Shown one piece after another: positions 9,354 through 18,625 of a DNA stretch of 64,000 nt. The translations under genes were made by a program, and so were the position numbers. Position 1 is the first letter of the stretch, and every line of letters starts with the position of its first letter. The notes under the pieces were generated by a model that did no database searches, was not told where the DNA came from, and was given only the letters and a program-made list of their open reading frames with translations. The stretch is from CAYSLU01 sp964431965 (lineage in GTDB: Bacteria; Verrucomicrobiota; Kiritimatiellia; CAIKKV01; CAYSLU01): assembly GCA_964431965.1 (NCBI GenBank), contig CAYSLU010000010.1, forward strand, positions 12,026-76,025, read 5' to 3'.

Positions 9354-10295
9354 ATGAGCGCGCCAACACTGGGACTGTTCGTGCCGACGCATCAGACGGA
9401 CTACGATGCCGTCTCCGCGTCGATCTGGATCCGCGCGCTCCAAATGATCCCCCACTTGCGGGCACTCGGAATCTCAGTGGCCCTCAACAACCCGTTCCGG
9501 CGGTACGACGCCGCCATCGTCTATCGGACGCCGTCCCGCTCCTTCTACCTGCTCTGCCGCCTCCTGCAGAAGACGTGCGGGCGCCTGTACTTCGATACCG
9601 TCGTCAACTACTTCATTCCCCACGCGAGGGCCACGCCCGCGCACCTCTACTACCAGATGAAGATCGCGGAGCTGTGCGACGGAGTCATCTGCTCGACCGA
9701 TCCGATTGCCGAGGACGCCCGGCGGTTCTGCTCGCGAGTCCACGTCATGGATGACCCGCTGGATACCGGGCACTTCGCGCAGGTGAAGGAGACGATCGAC
9801 TACGATCGCCCGCAATGGGGCTGGTCCGGGGTATCCGTGAAGGCGGATCCCCTTCTGGCCTACCGGCACGCCCTCCGCGATCCCATCCTGCTGATCACCG
9901 ACGACGGAATCCGCCGGCGTCCGTTCGATATGCCGTACCGCTACCGCCAGTGGTCGCACGCGACGTTCCCCGGCGCCATCCTGGAGTGCGACCTTGCACT
10001 CCTTCCGCGCGATTCGAGCGGCGACCCCTACAACTCGGGACACAGCGCGTTCAAGGCTCTCGTGTTCGCGGCGTCCGGGGTTCCGGTCGTGGCGACGCGT
10101 CTGCCCTCATACGCGAAGATGGCGCGGTTCTATCCCGCGATGGCCTTCCTGGAGGACCACGGCAACGATCCGTCCGCGTGCGCAGCGGCCCTGCGCGGCT
10201 GCCGCTCGGGCGCGGTGGACGCGCTGCGCCAGGAGTACGGTTGCCGCGAGCAAGCGCGGAGGCTGGCCGAGTTTGTCGGCCTTTCCCCCCGATGA
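9354..10295 (+). CDS. Glycosyltransferase-like protein of uncertain family (GT-B-like)
   Basis: 313 residues. The N-terminus (PTLGLFVPTHQTDYDAVSASIWIRALQM) resembles the start of GT-B enzymes. A later stretch (DLALLPRDSSGDPYNSGHSAFKALVFAASGVPVVATRLPSYAKM) corresponds in place to the C-terminal nucleotide-binding region but lacks the usual E-x7-E motif. VICSTDPIAEDARRF and HVMDDPLDTGHF resemble the GT4 hinge. I cannot assign a CAZy family. Its place inside a run of glycosyltransferase genes, and the ATGA overlap with the next one, support a role in the same glycan. It could be a weakly active or non-catalytic partner. Confidence 0.6.
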   Translation: MSAPTLGLFVPTHQTDYDAVSASIWIRALQMIPHLRALGISVALNNPFRRYDAAIVYRTPSRSFYLLCRLLQKTCGRLYFDTVVNYFIPHARATPAHLYYQMKIAELCDGVICSTDPIAEDARRFCSRVHVMDDPLDTGHFAQVKETIDYDRPQWGWSGVSVKADPLLAYRHALRDPILLITDDGIRRRPFDMPYRYRQWSHATFPGAILECDLALLPRDSSGDPYNSGHSAFKALVFAASGVPVVATRLPSYAKMARFYPAMAFLEDHGNDPSACAAALRGCRSGAVDALRQEYGCREQARRLAEFVGLSPR

Positions 10296-11308
10296 CCGAC
10301 CGGCTCTTCATCTGCATTCCGGACCTGGCTCGGGCCAACGGCGGCTCGTACCAGTTCCTCCGGTCGCTGGCCTCGGCTCTGGATCGCCTGGGGTTCCTGG
10401 CCGCGCATCCGGATGACGCAACGGCCCTTCTGTTCAACAGCTCCCAGCACGTCGACACCGTCTGCCGCCTGAGGCGGACGCACCCGCGCGCCCGATTCAT
10501 TCATCGCGTAGACGGACCCATGCGCCTGTATAACAAGCCCACAGATGGCCGCGATGCCGTGGTGTACCGCGCCAATGCGCTGCTGGCGGATGGAACGGTG
10601 TTCCAGTCCGACTGGTCGCGCCGGGAGAACCTGCGGCTCGGCATGCCCCCCCCCCGTATCCACACGGTAATCCCGAACGCCCCCGACCCGCTCGTCTTCC
10701 ATCCGGGACCCGCGGCCCCGCCGCTGGTGGCCCGCAAGGCACGCATCATGGCCGTGAGTTGGTCCGCCAACTGGAACAAGGGGTTCGCGGCTCTCCAGTG
10801 GCTGGACGAGCACCTCGACTTCAGCCGCTTCGACCTGACATTCATGGGCAACAGCCCTGTCGCGTTCAGCCGGATCCGCTGCCTCCCGCCGGGCTCAAGC
10901 CCCGAGGTGGCCGAGGAGCTGCGCCGCCACGATATCTTCCTCGGGGCGTCGGCCAAGGAACCCTGCTCCAACGCCTTGATCGAGGCCATGAGCTGCGGCC
11001 TGCCGGTTGTCGCCTTGCGGGACGGATGCTACCCGGAGCTGGTCGGCGCGGCCGGGGAGTTCTTCACGCGACCGGATGAGATCCCCGGCTTGCTCGATCG
11101 CGTCGTCGCACGCCACGAGGCGTACGCGACGCGACTCGCCGTGCGGTCGCTGAACGACATCGCCCGGGACTACGTCGCGTTCGCGCAGCGGATCGGCCCG
11201 GTGCGACACGCCGGCTGGCGCCGACTTCGAGGGGCAACCGGCATCGATCACGCCTCGCTCAGATGGACCCAGTGGAGGGCTCGCCGGCGCGAGGAGGCGG
11301 CCCGGTAG
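10292..11308 (+). CDS. Glycosyltransferase, family 4-like
   Basis: 338 residues. The N-terminal domain has PDLARANGGSYQFLRSLA and RFIHRVDGPMRLY, as in GT4 proteins that act on surface polysaccharides. The hinge is VFQSDWSRRENL followed by VIPNAPDPLVFHPG. The C-terminal domain has AVSWSANWNKGF and AKEPCSNALIEAMSCGLPVVALRDGCYPELV, the E-x7-E-type motif that binds the nucleotide sugar. It should add one sugar of the repeat unit from a nucleotide donor. The start is coupled to the previous stop (ATGA). Confidence 0.85.
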   Translation: MTDRLFICIPDLARANGGSYQFLRSLASALDRLGFLAAHPDDATALLFNSSQHVDTVCRLRRTHPRARFIHRVDGPMRLYNKPTDGRDAVVYRANALLADGTVFQSDWSRRENLRLGMPPPRIHTVIPNAPDPLVFHPGPAAPPLVARKARIMAVSWSANWNKGFAALQWLDEHLDFSRFDLTFMGNSPVAFSRIRCLPPGSSPEVAEELRRHDIFLGASAKEPCSNALIEAMSCGLPVVALRDGCYPELVGAAGEFFTRPDEIPGLLDRVVARHEAYATRLAVRSLNDIARDYVAFAQRIGPVRHAGWRRLRGATGIDHASLRWTQWRARRREEAAR

Positions 11309-11344
11309 ACCGGACCGTCGGGCGCGCCGCACCCGGATCCCCAT

Positions 11345-12082
11345 ATGAAAATCCCACGCCTAGTCAAACGCATGGCCGCCCCGTGGCTCTCGCGGCCCAC
11401 CGTGGCCCGGGCGATCGTGGACCTCGCGCTTCGCCTGCACAACTGGTCGTACCGGACGGCCGGGTTGTTCAGCCGGCATCTGGAGCCGGATCGGCTGCAC
11501 CCCAAGCACCGACTCACCGGGTATCACCGGTGGTTCGCGGATCGCCTGCAGGCCGACTGGCGGGTACTGGACATCGGCTGCGGCCATGGCGCCCTCGCCC
11601 ACGACCTGCGCGAGAGCTGCGCCGCGGTCGTGGGTGTCGATATCAGCCCGCGCAACATCGAGACAGCGCGCAGCCGGTATGCCCGCGAGGGGGTGCTCTA
11701 TCGCTGCGCCGACGCGACGCGCGAGTCCTTCCGCGAGCATTTCGACGCGATCATCCTGTCCAACGTCCTGGAGCACATCGAGGACCGGGTGGGTTTCCTC
11801 ACGTCCGTATATGCACAGCAGGACCAGGCCGAACCGCCCGTGCTCCTGCTGCGCGTCCCGGAGTTCACCCGCGACTGGATCACGCCTTACAAGAAGGAGC
11901 GCGGGATCGAGTGGCGCCTGGATTCGACGCACTTCACCGAGTACTCCGAGGAGAGCCTCCTGGAGGAACTCCGCCTCGCCGGACTTGCCGCGGAGACGCT
12001 CCAGGCACGCTACGGGGAGCTGTTTGCCGTGGTCCGCCGCGTTCGCCAGCCCCGGCCAGGAGACGGCCGCACCCACGCATGA
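11345..12082 (+). CDS. Class I SAM-dependent methyltransferase
   Basis: 245 residues. Motif I is VLDIGCGHGALAHDL (about residues 76-90), motif II is VGVDISPRNIE, and motif IV is FDAIILSNVLEHIED, all standard for small-molecule class I methyltransferases. The region after them (PVLLLRVPEFTRDW, FTEYSEESLLEEL) fits sugar or lipid-linked methyltransferases in polysaccharide loci. It probably O- or N-methylates a sugar residue or caps the chain. Its stop overlaps the start of the second polymerase gene. The substrate is unknown. Confidence 0.85.
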   Translation: MKIPRLVKRMAAPWLSRPTVARAIVDLALRLHNWSYRTAGLFSRHLEPDRLHPKHRLTGYHRWFADRLQADWRVLDIGCGHGALAHDLRESCAAVVGVDISPRNIETARSRYAREGVLYRCADATRESFREHFDAIILSNVLEHIEDRVGFLTSVYAQQDQAEPPVLLLRVPEFTRDWITPYKKERGIEWRLDSTHFTEYSEESLLEELRLAGLAAETLQARYGELFAVVRRVRQPRPGDGRTHA

Positions 12083-13488
12083 CGCCGAACCTGTCATCGG
12101 CGGCCGCTTCCGCGCCCGTCAAGCCGTCATGGTTCGCCGCCATGCCGCCCGGGGAAGCCCTGGCTTGGCTGGGCCTCCTCGCGGTCTGTGCCTGCTCCAT
12201 GGTGGTGCGCCCGGTCCTGTCGGGCGCGCTGACCGGAACCGCTCTGGCGCAGCTCTCCCCGCCGGAGGTGCTCGTCTTCCTCATCGCCGCCTGGCGCCTG
12301 TCGCTGAGACGACCGGGCGCGCGGCCCGCCACGAGCTTCGACCGATGGATGGCCGGCTTCGCGATCGCGCTGACCGTATCCTTCCTCTACGGCATCGCCG
12401 CGCCCCCCACGGACGACTACTCGTCCGGCGTGGCCTCCGTCCTCTACCGCACGGTGCTGGTCGCAACGGCCGGCGGCTACTTCCTGGCGCGCGGCGTCGC
12501 GGGCACCCGCACGCACGCGTTCGCGCTCGTCTGCGTGCTGGCTGCTGTCGGCGCTGCGATCGCATGGGCGATCATCAGCGGCGGAGTTCAGAACTCGGAT
12601 CCGCGGCTGGAGGCGACCGGCGCCGTCTACGGCACCATCGAGCTTCCCCTGAGCGCGCACGTTCAGTTCGGAGGCAACACGGGCGCGCTTTACCTCATGC
12701 CGTTCTTCTATCTCTGCGTCGCGGCCGTGATCGCCGCCCCCTGGTGGCCGGCGCAGATCCTGTGCGGCCTTGCAGCCGCGCTCTTCGGCAGCGCGCTGCT
12801 GGCGCTGGCAACCCGGGGCGTGCTGATCGCCATCCCCTTCGGCTGTGCGGCGATGCTGATCCTGTCGTGGCGGAGGGCCAGCGGGCAGCGCCAGCAGACC
12901 GGGCGCCACGCGTGGGCCCTGGTGCTGGCCGCGGCCGTCGCCGTCTTCGTTCACGCGAACTTCCAGCGGTTCACCGCGTCGATGGGCGAGTTCCAGGAGC
13001 AGAAGCTGTCCGTTCTGACCGACCGTGATACGCCCGTCATGCCGGCCGCGACGCTGGTCGCGCGCCTCGACCAGTATGAGTACTACGCCGCGACGGCCCT
13101 GCGCAATCCGCTCGGCTACGGCATGATGACCGAGTATCCGTTCCGGCTCGGGCAGCCGCACAGCCTGATTCTCAAGCTCATGATGATGTCCGGGTGGCTG
13201 GGCCTGGCCACGTATCTGGCCGCCCTCATTGGCATGACCCGCTTCTGGTTCGAGCGCCTGCCGCACGTCGCGGAGTCGTCCCGCCCGTTCCTGCTTGGCA
13301 TGATCGCCACCAACGCGACGCTGCTGGCGCTGAGCTGGGGCTACGACATCTTCCTCCGGTTCGGGATCCTGCTGACCCACTCGCTGCTGTGCGGCCTGAC
13401 CACCGCTATCGCCCTCTCCCGGACCCCGGCGGGCGCTCCTCCGGCAGCAACGGCGCACCGGCCTGCACTCAGGCGGCGAATCCGATGA
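12079..13488 (+). CDS. O-antigen ligase/polymerase (Wzy/WaaL-like) membrane protein, second copy
   Basis: 469 residues with about 10-12 membrane helices. A long extracytoplasmic loop before the last helices contains AATLVARLDQYEYYAATALRNPLGYGMM and QPHSLILKLMMMSGWLGLATYLAAL, the arrangement seen in Wzy and O-antigen ligase proteins. It has no close similarity by eye to the copy at 3675-5126. Both start and stop overlap neighbouring genes. Possible roles are polymerase, ligase to a lipid or protein anchor, or enzyme for a branch. Confidence 0.72.
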   Translation: MTPNLSSAAASAPVKPSWFAAMPPGEALAWLGLLAVCACSMVVRPVLSGALTGTALAQLSPPEVLVFLIAAWRLSLRRPGARPATSFDRWMAGFAIALTVSFLYGIAAPPTDDYSSGVASVLYRTVLVATAGGYFLARGVAGTRTHAFALVCVLAAVGAAIAWAIISGGVQNSDPRLEATGAVYGTIELPLSAHVQFGGNTGALYLMPFFYLCVAAVIAAPWWPAQILCGLAAALFGSALLALATRGVLIAIPFGCAAMLILSWRRASGQRQQTGRHAWALVLAAAVAVFVHANFQRFTASMGEFQEQKLSVLTDRDTPVMPAATLVARLDQYEYYAATALRNPLGYGMMTEYPFRLGQPHSLILKLMMMSGWLGLATYLAALIGMTRFWFERLPHVAESSRPFLLGMIATNATLLALSWGYDIFLRFGILLTHSLLCGLTTAIALSRTPAGAPPAATAHRPALRRRIR

Positions 13489-14612
13489 ATGCACCCCATC
13501 GCCTGCTGGTGTTCATGACGCCCGGCACCGGGCTGGCCGACTGGCGCCGGGTCGGCGCGATCGAGCGCGAGCTCAAGCCGTACCGCGAGTATCTGCGGCG
13601 AGGCTGGGCGGTGACCCTGGCCGCGTCCGACCGGCCGGGAAACCGATTCGACGAGGCGGCCGGGATGAGCATCCGGCACGCGCCGCCCGAGCGGCTTCTG
13701 TTCGCGCTGGGATGGGCGCTGATGCGCCGGGCGATCCGTGCGGCCGACGTGATCAAGACCAACCAGAGCGTGAATGCGTGGTGGTTTGTCCTCGCGGCCA
13801 GGGTGTGCCGACGGCCGATCGCACTGCGGTGCGGCTACGTCTTCGGGGAGTATCTCGAGACCACGCAGGGGCGCGACGCGGCCTGCCGCTGGTACCAGGT
13901 CCGCGAAGGCTGGGCGTTCCGCCATGCCACCGCGTGCATCGTCCCGACGGATACGCTGAAGTCCTGGGTCTGCCGGCGCTACCGCGTCCCCGCGGAGCGC
14001 GTCCACACGGTCCCGAACTTCGTGGATACGGATGCGTTCGCCCGGACGCCGGGCTCCGTCCCCCGCAGCCGCTCCGTCATCCATGTCGGCACAATCTCTC
14101 CGGTGAAGAACCCGGAACTGCTCGTCCGAGCCTGCGCGAAGGCGGGCGCCGAACTGCTGACGTTCGTCGGCGACGGACCCGACGCGGCGAAGGTGCAGCG
14201 CCTGGCTGCGGAACTCGGCGTGCCGGCGGTCATCGCCGGCCGCATGCCGCATGCGCAGCTGCCCGCGATTCTCCGGAGCCACGCGGTCTACGTCCAGCCC
14301 TCGCTCCGGGAGGGACACTGCAAGTCGCTCACGGAGGCCATGGCGTGCGGCCTGGCGTGCGTGGGCACGGAGGTTCCGGGCATCGTGGACAGCATCCGCC
14401 ACGAGCAGACCGGCTTGCTCTGCCGCCTGGATGCGGACGCCCTCGGATCCGCGATCCGCCGCCTCTTCGACGACGACGCGCTGCGCCGACGCCTCGGCGA
14501 GAATGCCGCCGCCGTCGTGCGTGCGCAGTACGCCTTTCAGCCGGTGTTTGACCGTGAGTTCTCCGTCATGTCCTCGCTCGTGAAAGATCCTTCGAGGGTG
14601 CACGCGCCATGA
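13485..14612 (+). CDS. Glycosyltransferase, family 4
   Basis: 375 residues with a full GT-B layout. The hinge is VPTDTLKSWVCRRYRVPAER followed by VPNFVDTDAFAR. The donor-binding domain has HVGTISPVKNPELLVRA, then PSLREGHCKSLTEAMACGLACVGTEVPGIVDSI, which holds the E-x7-E motif (EGHCKSLTE). The E-GHCKSL variant is common in polysaccharide GT4 proteins. It should add one sugar with retention of anomeric configuration. The ATGA overlaps at both ends place it firmly in the operon. Confidence 0.88.
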   Translation: MNAPHRLLVFMTPGTGLADWRRVGAIERELKPYREYLRRGWAVTLAASDRPGNRFDEAAGMSIRHAPPERLLFALGWALMRRAIRAADVIKTNQSVNAWWFVLAARVCRRPIALRCGYVFGEYLETTQGRDAACRWYQVREGWAFRHATACIVPTDTLKSWVCRRYRVPAERVHTVPNFVDTDAFARTPGSVPRSRSVIHVGTISPVKNPELLVRACAKAGAELLTFVGDGPDAAKVQRLAAELGVPAVIAGRMPHAQLPAILRSHAVYVQPSLREGHCKSLTEAMACGLACVGTEVPGIVDSIRHEQTGLLCRLDADALGSAIRRLFDDDALRRRLGENAAAVVRAQYAFQPVFDREFSVMSSLVKDPSRVHAP

Positions 14613-15694
14613 GCCGCGCCGTCCGCATATCCGTGGTCATGGCCGTACGCCACTGCACCGCGTACCTGCAAGAGGCGCTGATGAGCGTCCTGGGCCAGAC
14701 GTTCCCCGACTTCGAGGTCCTCGTGCTGGACGACGGCTCCACGGACGAAACCCCGGACATGGCGGAGGAGATGGCGGCCCGGGACGACCGGATTCGCGTC
14801 TGCCGCCAGGACAGGCACAGCATGGCCGAGACGCTCAACCGCGGCATCGCCATGGCCCGGGGCGAGCTGCTGGCGCGAATGGACGGCGACGACGTGTGCC
14901 TGCCGGAGCGATTCGAACGGCAGCTGCGCCACCTGCAGGCGAATCGCGACGTAGCCCTCGTCGGCACGCAGACCATCCGGATCGACGAAAGCGGCACGCC
15001 CACCGGCACTACGCGCCTCCCCTTGACGGCACATCACATCCGGCAACAGCTCATGCGACGCAACGCCATCGCCCATCCTTCGGCGATGATGCGGCGAGAG
15101 GCCGTCCTGGCGGTCAAGGGGTACCGGACTCAGTTCAGCGCGGCGCAGGACATTGACCTGTGGCTGCGACTGGCTGAGCGTTACGACCTGAACAACCTGC
15201 CCGGAGCCTGGATGAAGTACCGAATCCATCAGGTGCAGACCACGAGCGGAAGGCGAATGGAGCAGGTTCTCTGTGCGCTCGCGGCCCGCTGGTCGGCGGA
15301 CTGCCGCCGCCGGGGCCTCCCCGACCCGGCGGCCCGCTTGCCTTCAGTCACCCGGACGACGCTCCTGGACGCGGGCTTTCCCGAGGAGCGGCTGAACCGC
15401 GCCGAGCTGGCCGTCATGGGGCTGTCCGTGAGGGAAGCGCTGGCCGCCCGGAACGGCGATGCGGTTACTGCGGCGCTGTCAGCCATGGAACAGGCCGTCC
15501 GTGCGCGCGGTCCGGATCCCTCATCCGACGCGGCGTGCGCGGTCGCCCGAATGCGCGTGGCCCTGGCAGAGCGCGACTACGGCCGGGCCGTCACCGCCCT
15601 CGCCGGCGCCCTCTGGCACCCGCGGGCACTTCTGGCCGCGGCCCTGACCCCGATGGAAGATGCGGCGGCCTGGCCTCAATCTGCCCATGCGTGA
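14609..15694 (+). CDS. Glycosyltransferase, family 2
   Basis: 361 residues. The GT-A domain has ISVVMAVRHCTAYLQEALMSVLGQTF at the N-terminus, LDDGSTDETPD, and the metal-binding ARMDGDDVCLPERF with its DxD. AAQDIDLWLRLAERYDL supplies the downstream catalytic acid region of the family. The C-terminal third (from about residue 230) is an alanine-rich helical tail without known motif. It should transfer a sugar with inversion to the growing lipid-linked unit. It starts in the stop of the previous gene (ATGA). Confidence 0.88.
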   Translation: MSRAVRISVVMAVRHCTAYLQEALMSVLGQTFPDFEVLVLDDGSTDETPDMAEEMAARDDRIRVCRQDRHSMAETLNRGIAMARGELLARMDGDDVCLPERFERQLRHLQANRDVALVGTQTIRIDESGTPTGTTRLPLTAHHIRQQLMRRNAIAHPSAMMRREAVLAVKGYRTQFSAAQDIDLWLRLAERYDLNNLPGAWMKYRIHQVQTTSGRRMEQVLCALAARWSADCRRRGLPDPAARLPSVTRTTLLDAGFPEERLNRAELAVMGLSVREALAARNGDAVTAALSAMEQAVRARGPDPSSDAACAVARMRVALAERDYGRAVTALAGALWHPRALLAAALTPMEDAAAWPQSAHA

Positions 15695-15827
15695 CACCCA
15701 ACCCGAACTCGAGACGCTGGTGTTTTCAGAAATCGAATCGCTTCGCTCGGCCAGGTCGTCCCTGGGCCAGATTGCCGGCTTCGCTGTCGTGGCCATCGTC
15801 GTGTCGGATCGCAGCCGCCCCCGGTAG
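15687..15827 (+). CDS. Possible 46-residue small protein
   Basis: The ATG at 15687 overlaps the end of the GT2 gene by eight bases, the same coupled arrangement seen elsewhere in this operon. The product starts MRDTQPELETLVFSEIESL and has one short hydrophobic stretch (IAGFAVVAIVV) before a basic end. It fills the only sizeable gap in this part of the locus. It might be a small membrane protein, a remnant, or not translated. I recognise no family. Confidence 0.3.
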   Translation: MRDTQPELETLVFSEIESLRSARSSLGQIAGFAVVAIVVSDRSRPR

Positions 15828-15839
15828 AGCACGCCCGCC

Positions 15840-17429
15840 ATGTTTCCAAACAAGATCAAGTGCGTGATATGGGACCTCGATGACACGCTGTGGAGCGGGA
15901 CGCTGGCCGAGCGGGAGGCCGTTCAGCCCCGCGCCGAAATCACCGCGCTCATTCCCCGCCTCGACGCGAAGGGCATCGTCAACTCGATCTGCTCCAAGAA
16001 CGAGGAAGAGGATGCGCTCAGGGAGCTCGACAGGCTCCGGCTTCGGGCCTACTTCGTCTTTCCGGCCATCCGCTTCGCCCCCAAGGGCGCCAGCGTCAAG
16101 GCCATCGTGGAGAGCCTCCAACTGCGCGCCGCGAACGTGCTGTTCGTCGATGACAACCCGGCGAACCGGAACGAGGTGGCCTACTACAATCCGGACATCA
16201 TGGTGGCCGACGCGAACGACGAGTCGTTCCTGGCGCAGATGCGGGAGCTGATCGATACGACCCACGGCCATTCGCGCCTGGAGCAGTACCGCGTGCTCGA
16301 GCAGAAGCACGGCGCCCGTCAGCGCTACCCCAGCAACGAGGCGTTTCTTCGCGAGAGCGGCGTGACCGCCTGCCTCCTCCGCAATCCGGCGGACCTGACC
16401 TACAAGGACCGCATCGTGGAACTGGTCAACCGCAGCAACCAGCTGAATTTCACGAAGAGCCGGTTCCCGACGGACGCTCAGTTCCAGGCGTATGCGGAGC
16501 GGGCGGACATCGTGCACGGCTGCGTGTTTGCGTACGACCGATACGGGGACTACGGGCTCGTCGGCTTCTTCGCCTTCAACGAGTCCACCCGGAAGCGCGC
16601 GCTGGAGCACTTCGTGTTCTCATGCCGGATCATGAACATGGGCATCGAGCAAGCCGTCTACGCCGACCTCCGCAGGCGGTTCAGCCTCCGGCCCCTGCCC
16701 CCCCTGGAAGCGCACGCGACGGATCCGTCCTTTGTCACCCTCATCCACGAGCTTGACGCACACCTCCGGGACTACGTGCGGAAGAGCATGGATGCGCCGG
16801 AGCGGTACCGCACCTCCATAATCGCCGGGTGCACCGCGGGCGTGATCGATCACTACCTGCCGGCGGCGCTCAGGCCCGCGCGGCACGACCTGTACCACCT
16901 CGAGGACTCGGGGCGCACGATTGATGGCGTGGATACGATCGTCTATGCCGTCTACGGCGACTATGGCAGCGACGCCTGGGAGCACCTGGCGTTCTCCTAT
17001 CCGCGATTCCGATCCCATCTGGCGGCGTTTCTCGATGCGAATGCGCATGGCCGGGTGGTGCTGATGCTCGCTTCAGAGAGGCCGATTCCCCACGGCAAGC
17101 GGGCGGACGCCATCGCGAAAGTCCGAGGCGGACTGTCCGACGTCTACCGCGGAAAGACCCGCCGCCGGATGATCCGCTGCAACGCCATCGTCCGGGAGCT
17201 GTGCGCCGGCAGGCCCGATGTCTGCCTGATGAATTCGGGCGACTACGTCCTCGACCCCCGGGAGCAGATCGATCCGCGCCACTTCGAGCGCATCGTCATC
17301 CAGCGGATGTGCGAGGCCATTCCGGGCGCGAACCCGGACCGGGAGCCGCACGCCCGGGCGCCCGCGGCGGCCGAGGCGTTCGCCCGGCCCGGCGCCGCCG
17401 GGCCGGCCCGGGAACGGACAAGCCCGTGA
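15840..17429 (+). CDS. FkbH-like protein: HAD phosphatase, GNAT-like and C-terminal domains
   Basis: 529 residues. The HAD-IIIC domain starts with IKCVIWDLDDTLWSGTL (D12 and D14 are the nucleophile pair) and has SICSKNEEEDAL and VLFVDDNPANRNEV, signatures of FkbH. Residues about 180-290 (NRSNQLNFTKSRF, YGDYGLVGFFAF, SCRIMNMGIEQAV) match the acetyltransferase-like half. From about 320 a further domain begins with SIIAGCTAGVIDHYL and ends near YVLDPREQIDP, possibly an SGNH-like region. FkbH proteins load glyceryl groups onto carrier proteins, or act in sugar and lipid tailoring. No acyl-carrier protein is encoded nearby, so the acceptor here is unclear. The stop overlaps the next GTG start. Confidence 0.8.
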   Translation: MFPNKIKCVIWDLDDTLWSGTLAEREAVQPRAEITALIPRLDAKGIVNSICSKNEEEDALRELDRLRLRAYFVFPAIRFAPKGASVKAIVESLQLRAANVLFVDDNPANRNEVAYYNPDIMVADANDESFLAQMRELIDTTHGHSRLEQYRVLEQKHGARQRYPSNEAFLRESGVTACLLRNPADLTYKDRIVELVNRSNQLNFTKSRFPTDAQFQAYAERADIVHGCVFAYDRYGDYGLVGFFAFNESTRKRALEHFVFSCRIMNMGIEQAVYADLRRRFSLRPLPPLEAHATDPSFVTLIHELDAHLRDYVRKSMDAPERYRTSIIAGCTAGVIDHYLPAALRPARHDLYHLEDSGRTIDGVDTIVYAVYGDYGSDAWEHLAFSYPRFRSHLAAFLDANAHGRVVLMLASERPIPHGKRADAIAKVRGGLSDVYRGKTRRRMIRCNAIVRELCAGRPDVCLMNSGDYVLDPREQIDPRHFERIVIQRMCEAIPGANPDREPHARAPAAAEAFARPGAAGPARERTSP

Positions 17430-18625
17430 ACGTTCTTACGATCACATCCTGCTACCCGGTCGAGCACAGCCCGGCCGACGGCATCTTCGTCCGGAGCCAG
17501 TGCGAGGCCTTGGCCGCCGCCGGCGCCACCGTTACCGTATTTTCCCCGCGGCCCTGGGTGCCGCCCGGATTCCAGTGGCTCTCCGACAAGTGGCGAACGT
17601 ATCGGAGCACCCCGACGTTCTACCGCCTGAACGATATCCCCGTGCACCGCCCCCGCTACCTCTCCCCCCCCCGCTCCGACCTGTGGATGCCGGTCCACCG
17701 CCAGTACGTGCGCGCCGCCGCCGGCGCGGTTGAGCCGCCGGACATCATCCACGCCCACTTCGCCTATCCCGGCGGCGTCGCTGGCGTGCAGCTGGCCGCC
17801 CGATGGAACGTGCCCCTGGTACTCACGCTGCACGGAGACGATGTCCACGTACACCCCGAGAAGTACGGCCGGCTCCGCCGGGCCCTCCTCTACGGAGTCA
17901 CGAACGCGGACATGGTCGTGGCCGTGAGCGAGGCGCTCGCCGACCGTACGGCTCAGCTCACGAGGCGACGCCCCACGGTGGCTCCGATCGGCATCAACTT
18001 GGGCGTCTTCACCCCCAGCTGCACTCAGGCGGAGGCCCGACGAACGCTGGGGCTGCCCGCGGACCGCTGGATCGTTCTGCACTTGGGCCGTCTCGTTGAG
18101 GAGAAGGGCATCCGCGATCTGCTCGCCGCGCTGACCACAATGAACGCCTTCGGCGGCCTGGGAGTGTTTGTCGGACAGGGACCGCTGACGGATGCGGTCC
18201 GAGCCGCGCCAGGATGCATGGTCACGGGTGTCCAGCCCAACGAGCGCGTCCCGCTCTTCCTGCGGGCAGCGGACGTGTTCGTCCTCCCGTCCTACTCGGA
18301 GGGCATGCCCACCGTCTTGGTCGAGGCCGGCGCGGCCGGCCTGCCGGTGGTTGCGACGGCCGTCGGCGGTATCCCGGAGCTGCTGGGCCGGGATCGCGGG
18401 TTGCTCGTGCCGCCGCGCGACGCCCGCGCCCTCGCCGCGGCCATGCTCGAAGTCCAGCGCGACCCGGCCGGAGCCAAGGCCCGGGCGGCGCACCTGAAGG
18501 CACGCGTGCTGGATGTGTATGATGTCGGTCGAAATGCCAGCGCGCTCATGAGCTCCTATGCGGATCTGATCCGGGCTCGAGCGCCGCGCCATCGGACGGG
18601 AAGGCGGGGGCGCTCATGCACGTGA
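17426..18625 (+). CDS. Glycosyltransferase, family 4
   Basis: 399 residues from a GTG start that overlaps the FkbH stop (GTGA). The N-terminal domain has SCYPVEHSPADGIFVRSQCEAL and IIHAHFAYPGGVAGVQLA, then LTLHGDDVHVHP, all typical of GT4 enzymes. The hinge is VVAVSEALADRTAQL and APIGINLGVF. The C-terminal domain has HLGRLVEEKGIRDLL and LPSYSEGMPTVLVEAGAAGLPVVATAVGGIPELL with the E-x7-E motif. It resembles the WcaL/EpsD type of exopolysaccharide glycosyltransferase. The last ten bases overlap the next gene. Confidence 0.9.
   Translation: MNVLTITSCYPVEHSPADGIFVRSQCEALAAAGATVTVFSPRPWVPPGFQWLSDKWRTYRSTPTFYRLNDIPVHRPRYLSPPRSDLWMPVHRQYVRAAAGAVEPPDIIHAHFAYPGGVAGVQLAARWNVPLVLTLHGDDVHVHPEKYGRLRRALLYGVTNADMVVAVSEALADRTAQLTRRRPTVAPIGINLGVFTPSCTQAEARRTLGLPADRWIVLHLGRLVEEKGIRDLLAALTTMNAFGGLGVFVGQGPLTDAVRAAPGCMVTGVQPNERVPLFLRAADVFVLPSYSEGMPTVLVEAGAAGLPVVATAVGGIPELLGRDRGLLVPPRDARALAAAMLEVQRDPAGAKARAAHLKARVLDVYDVGRNASALMSSYADLIRARAPRHRTGRRGRSCT

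Noticed and set aside
10647..10656. Long C run inside the glycosyltransferase gene at 10292-11308
   Set aside because: The frame stays intact across it, and both sides belong to one GT4 protein, so no frameshift is indicated.
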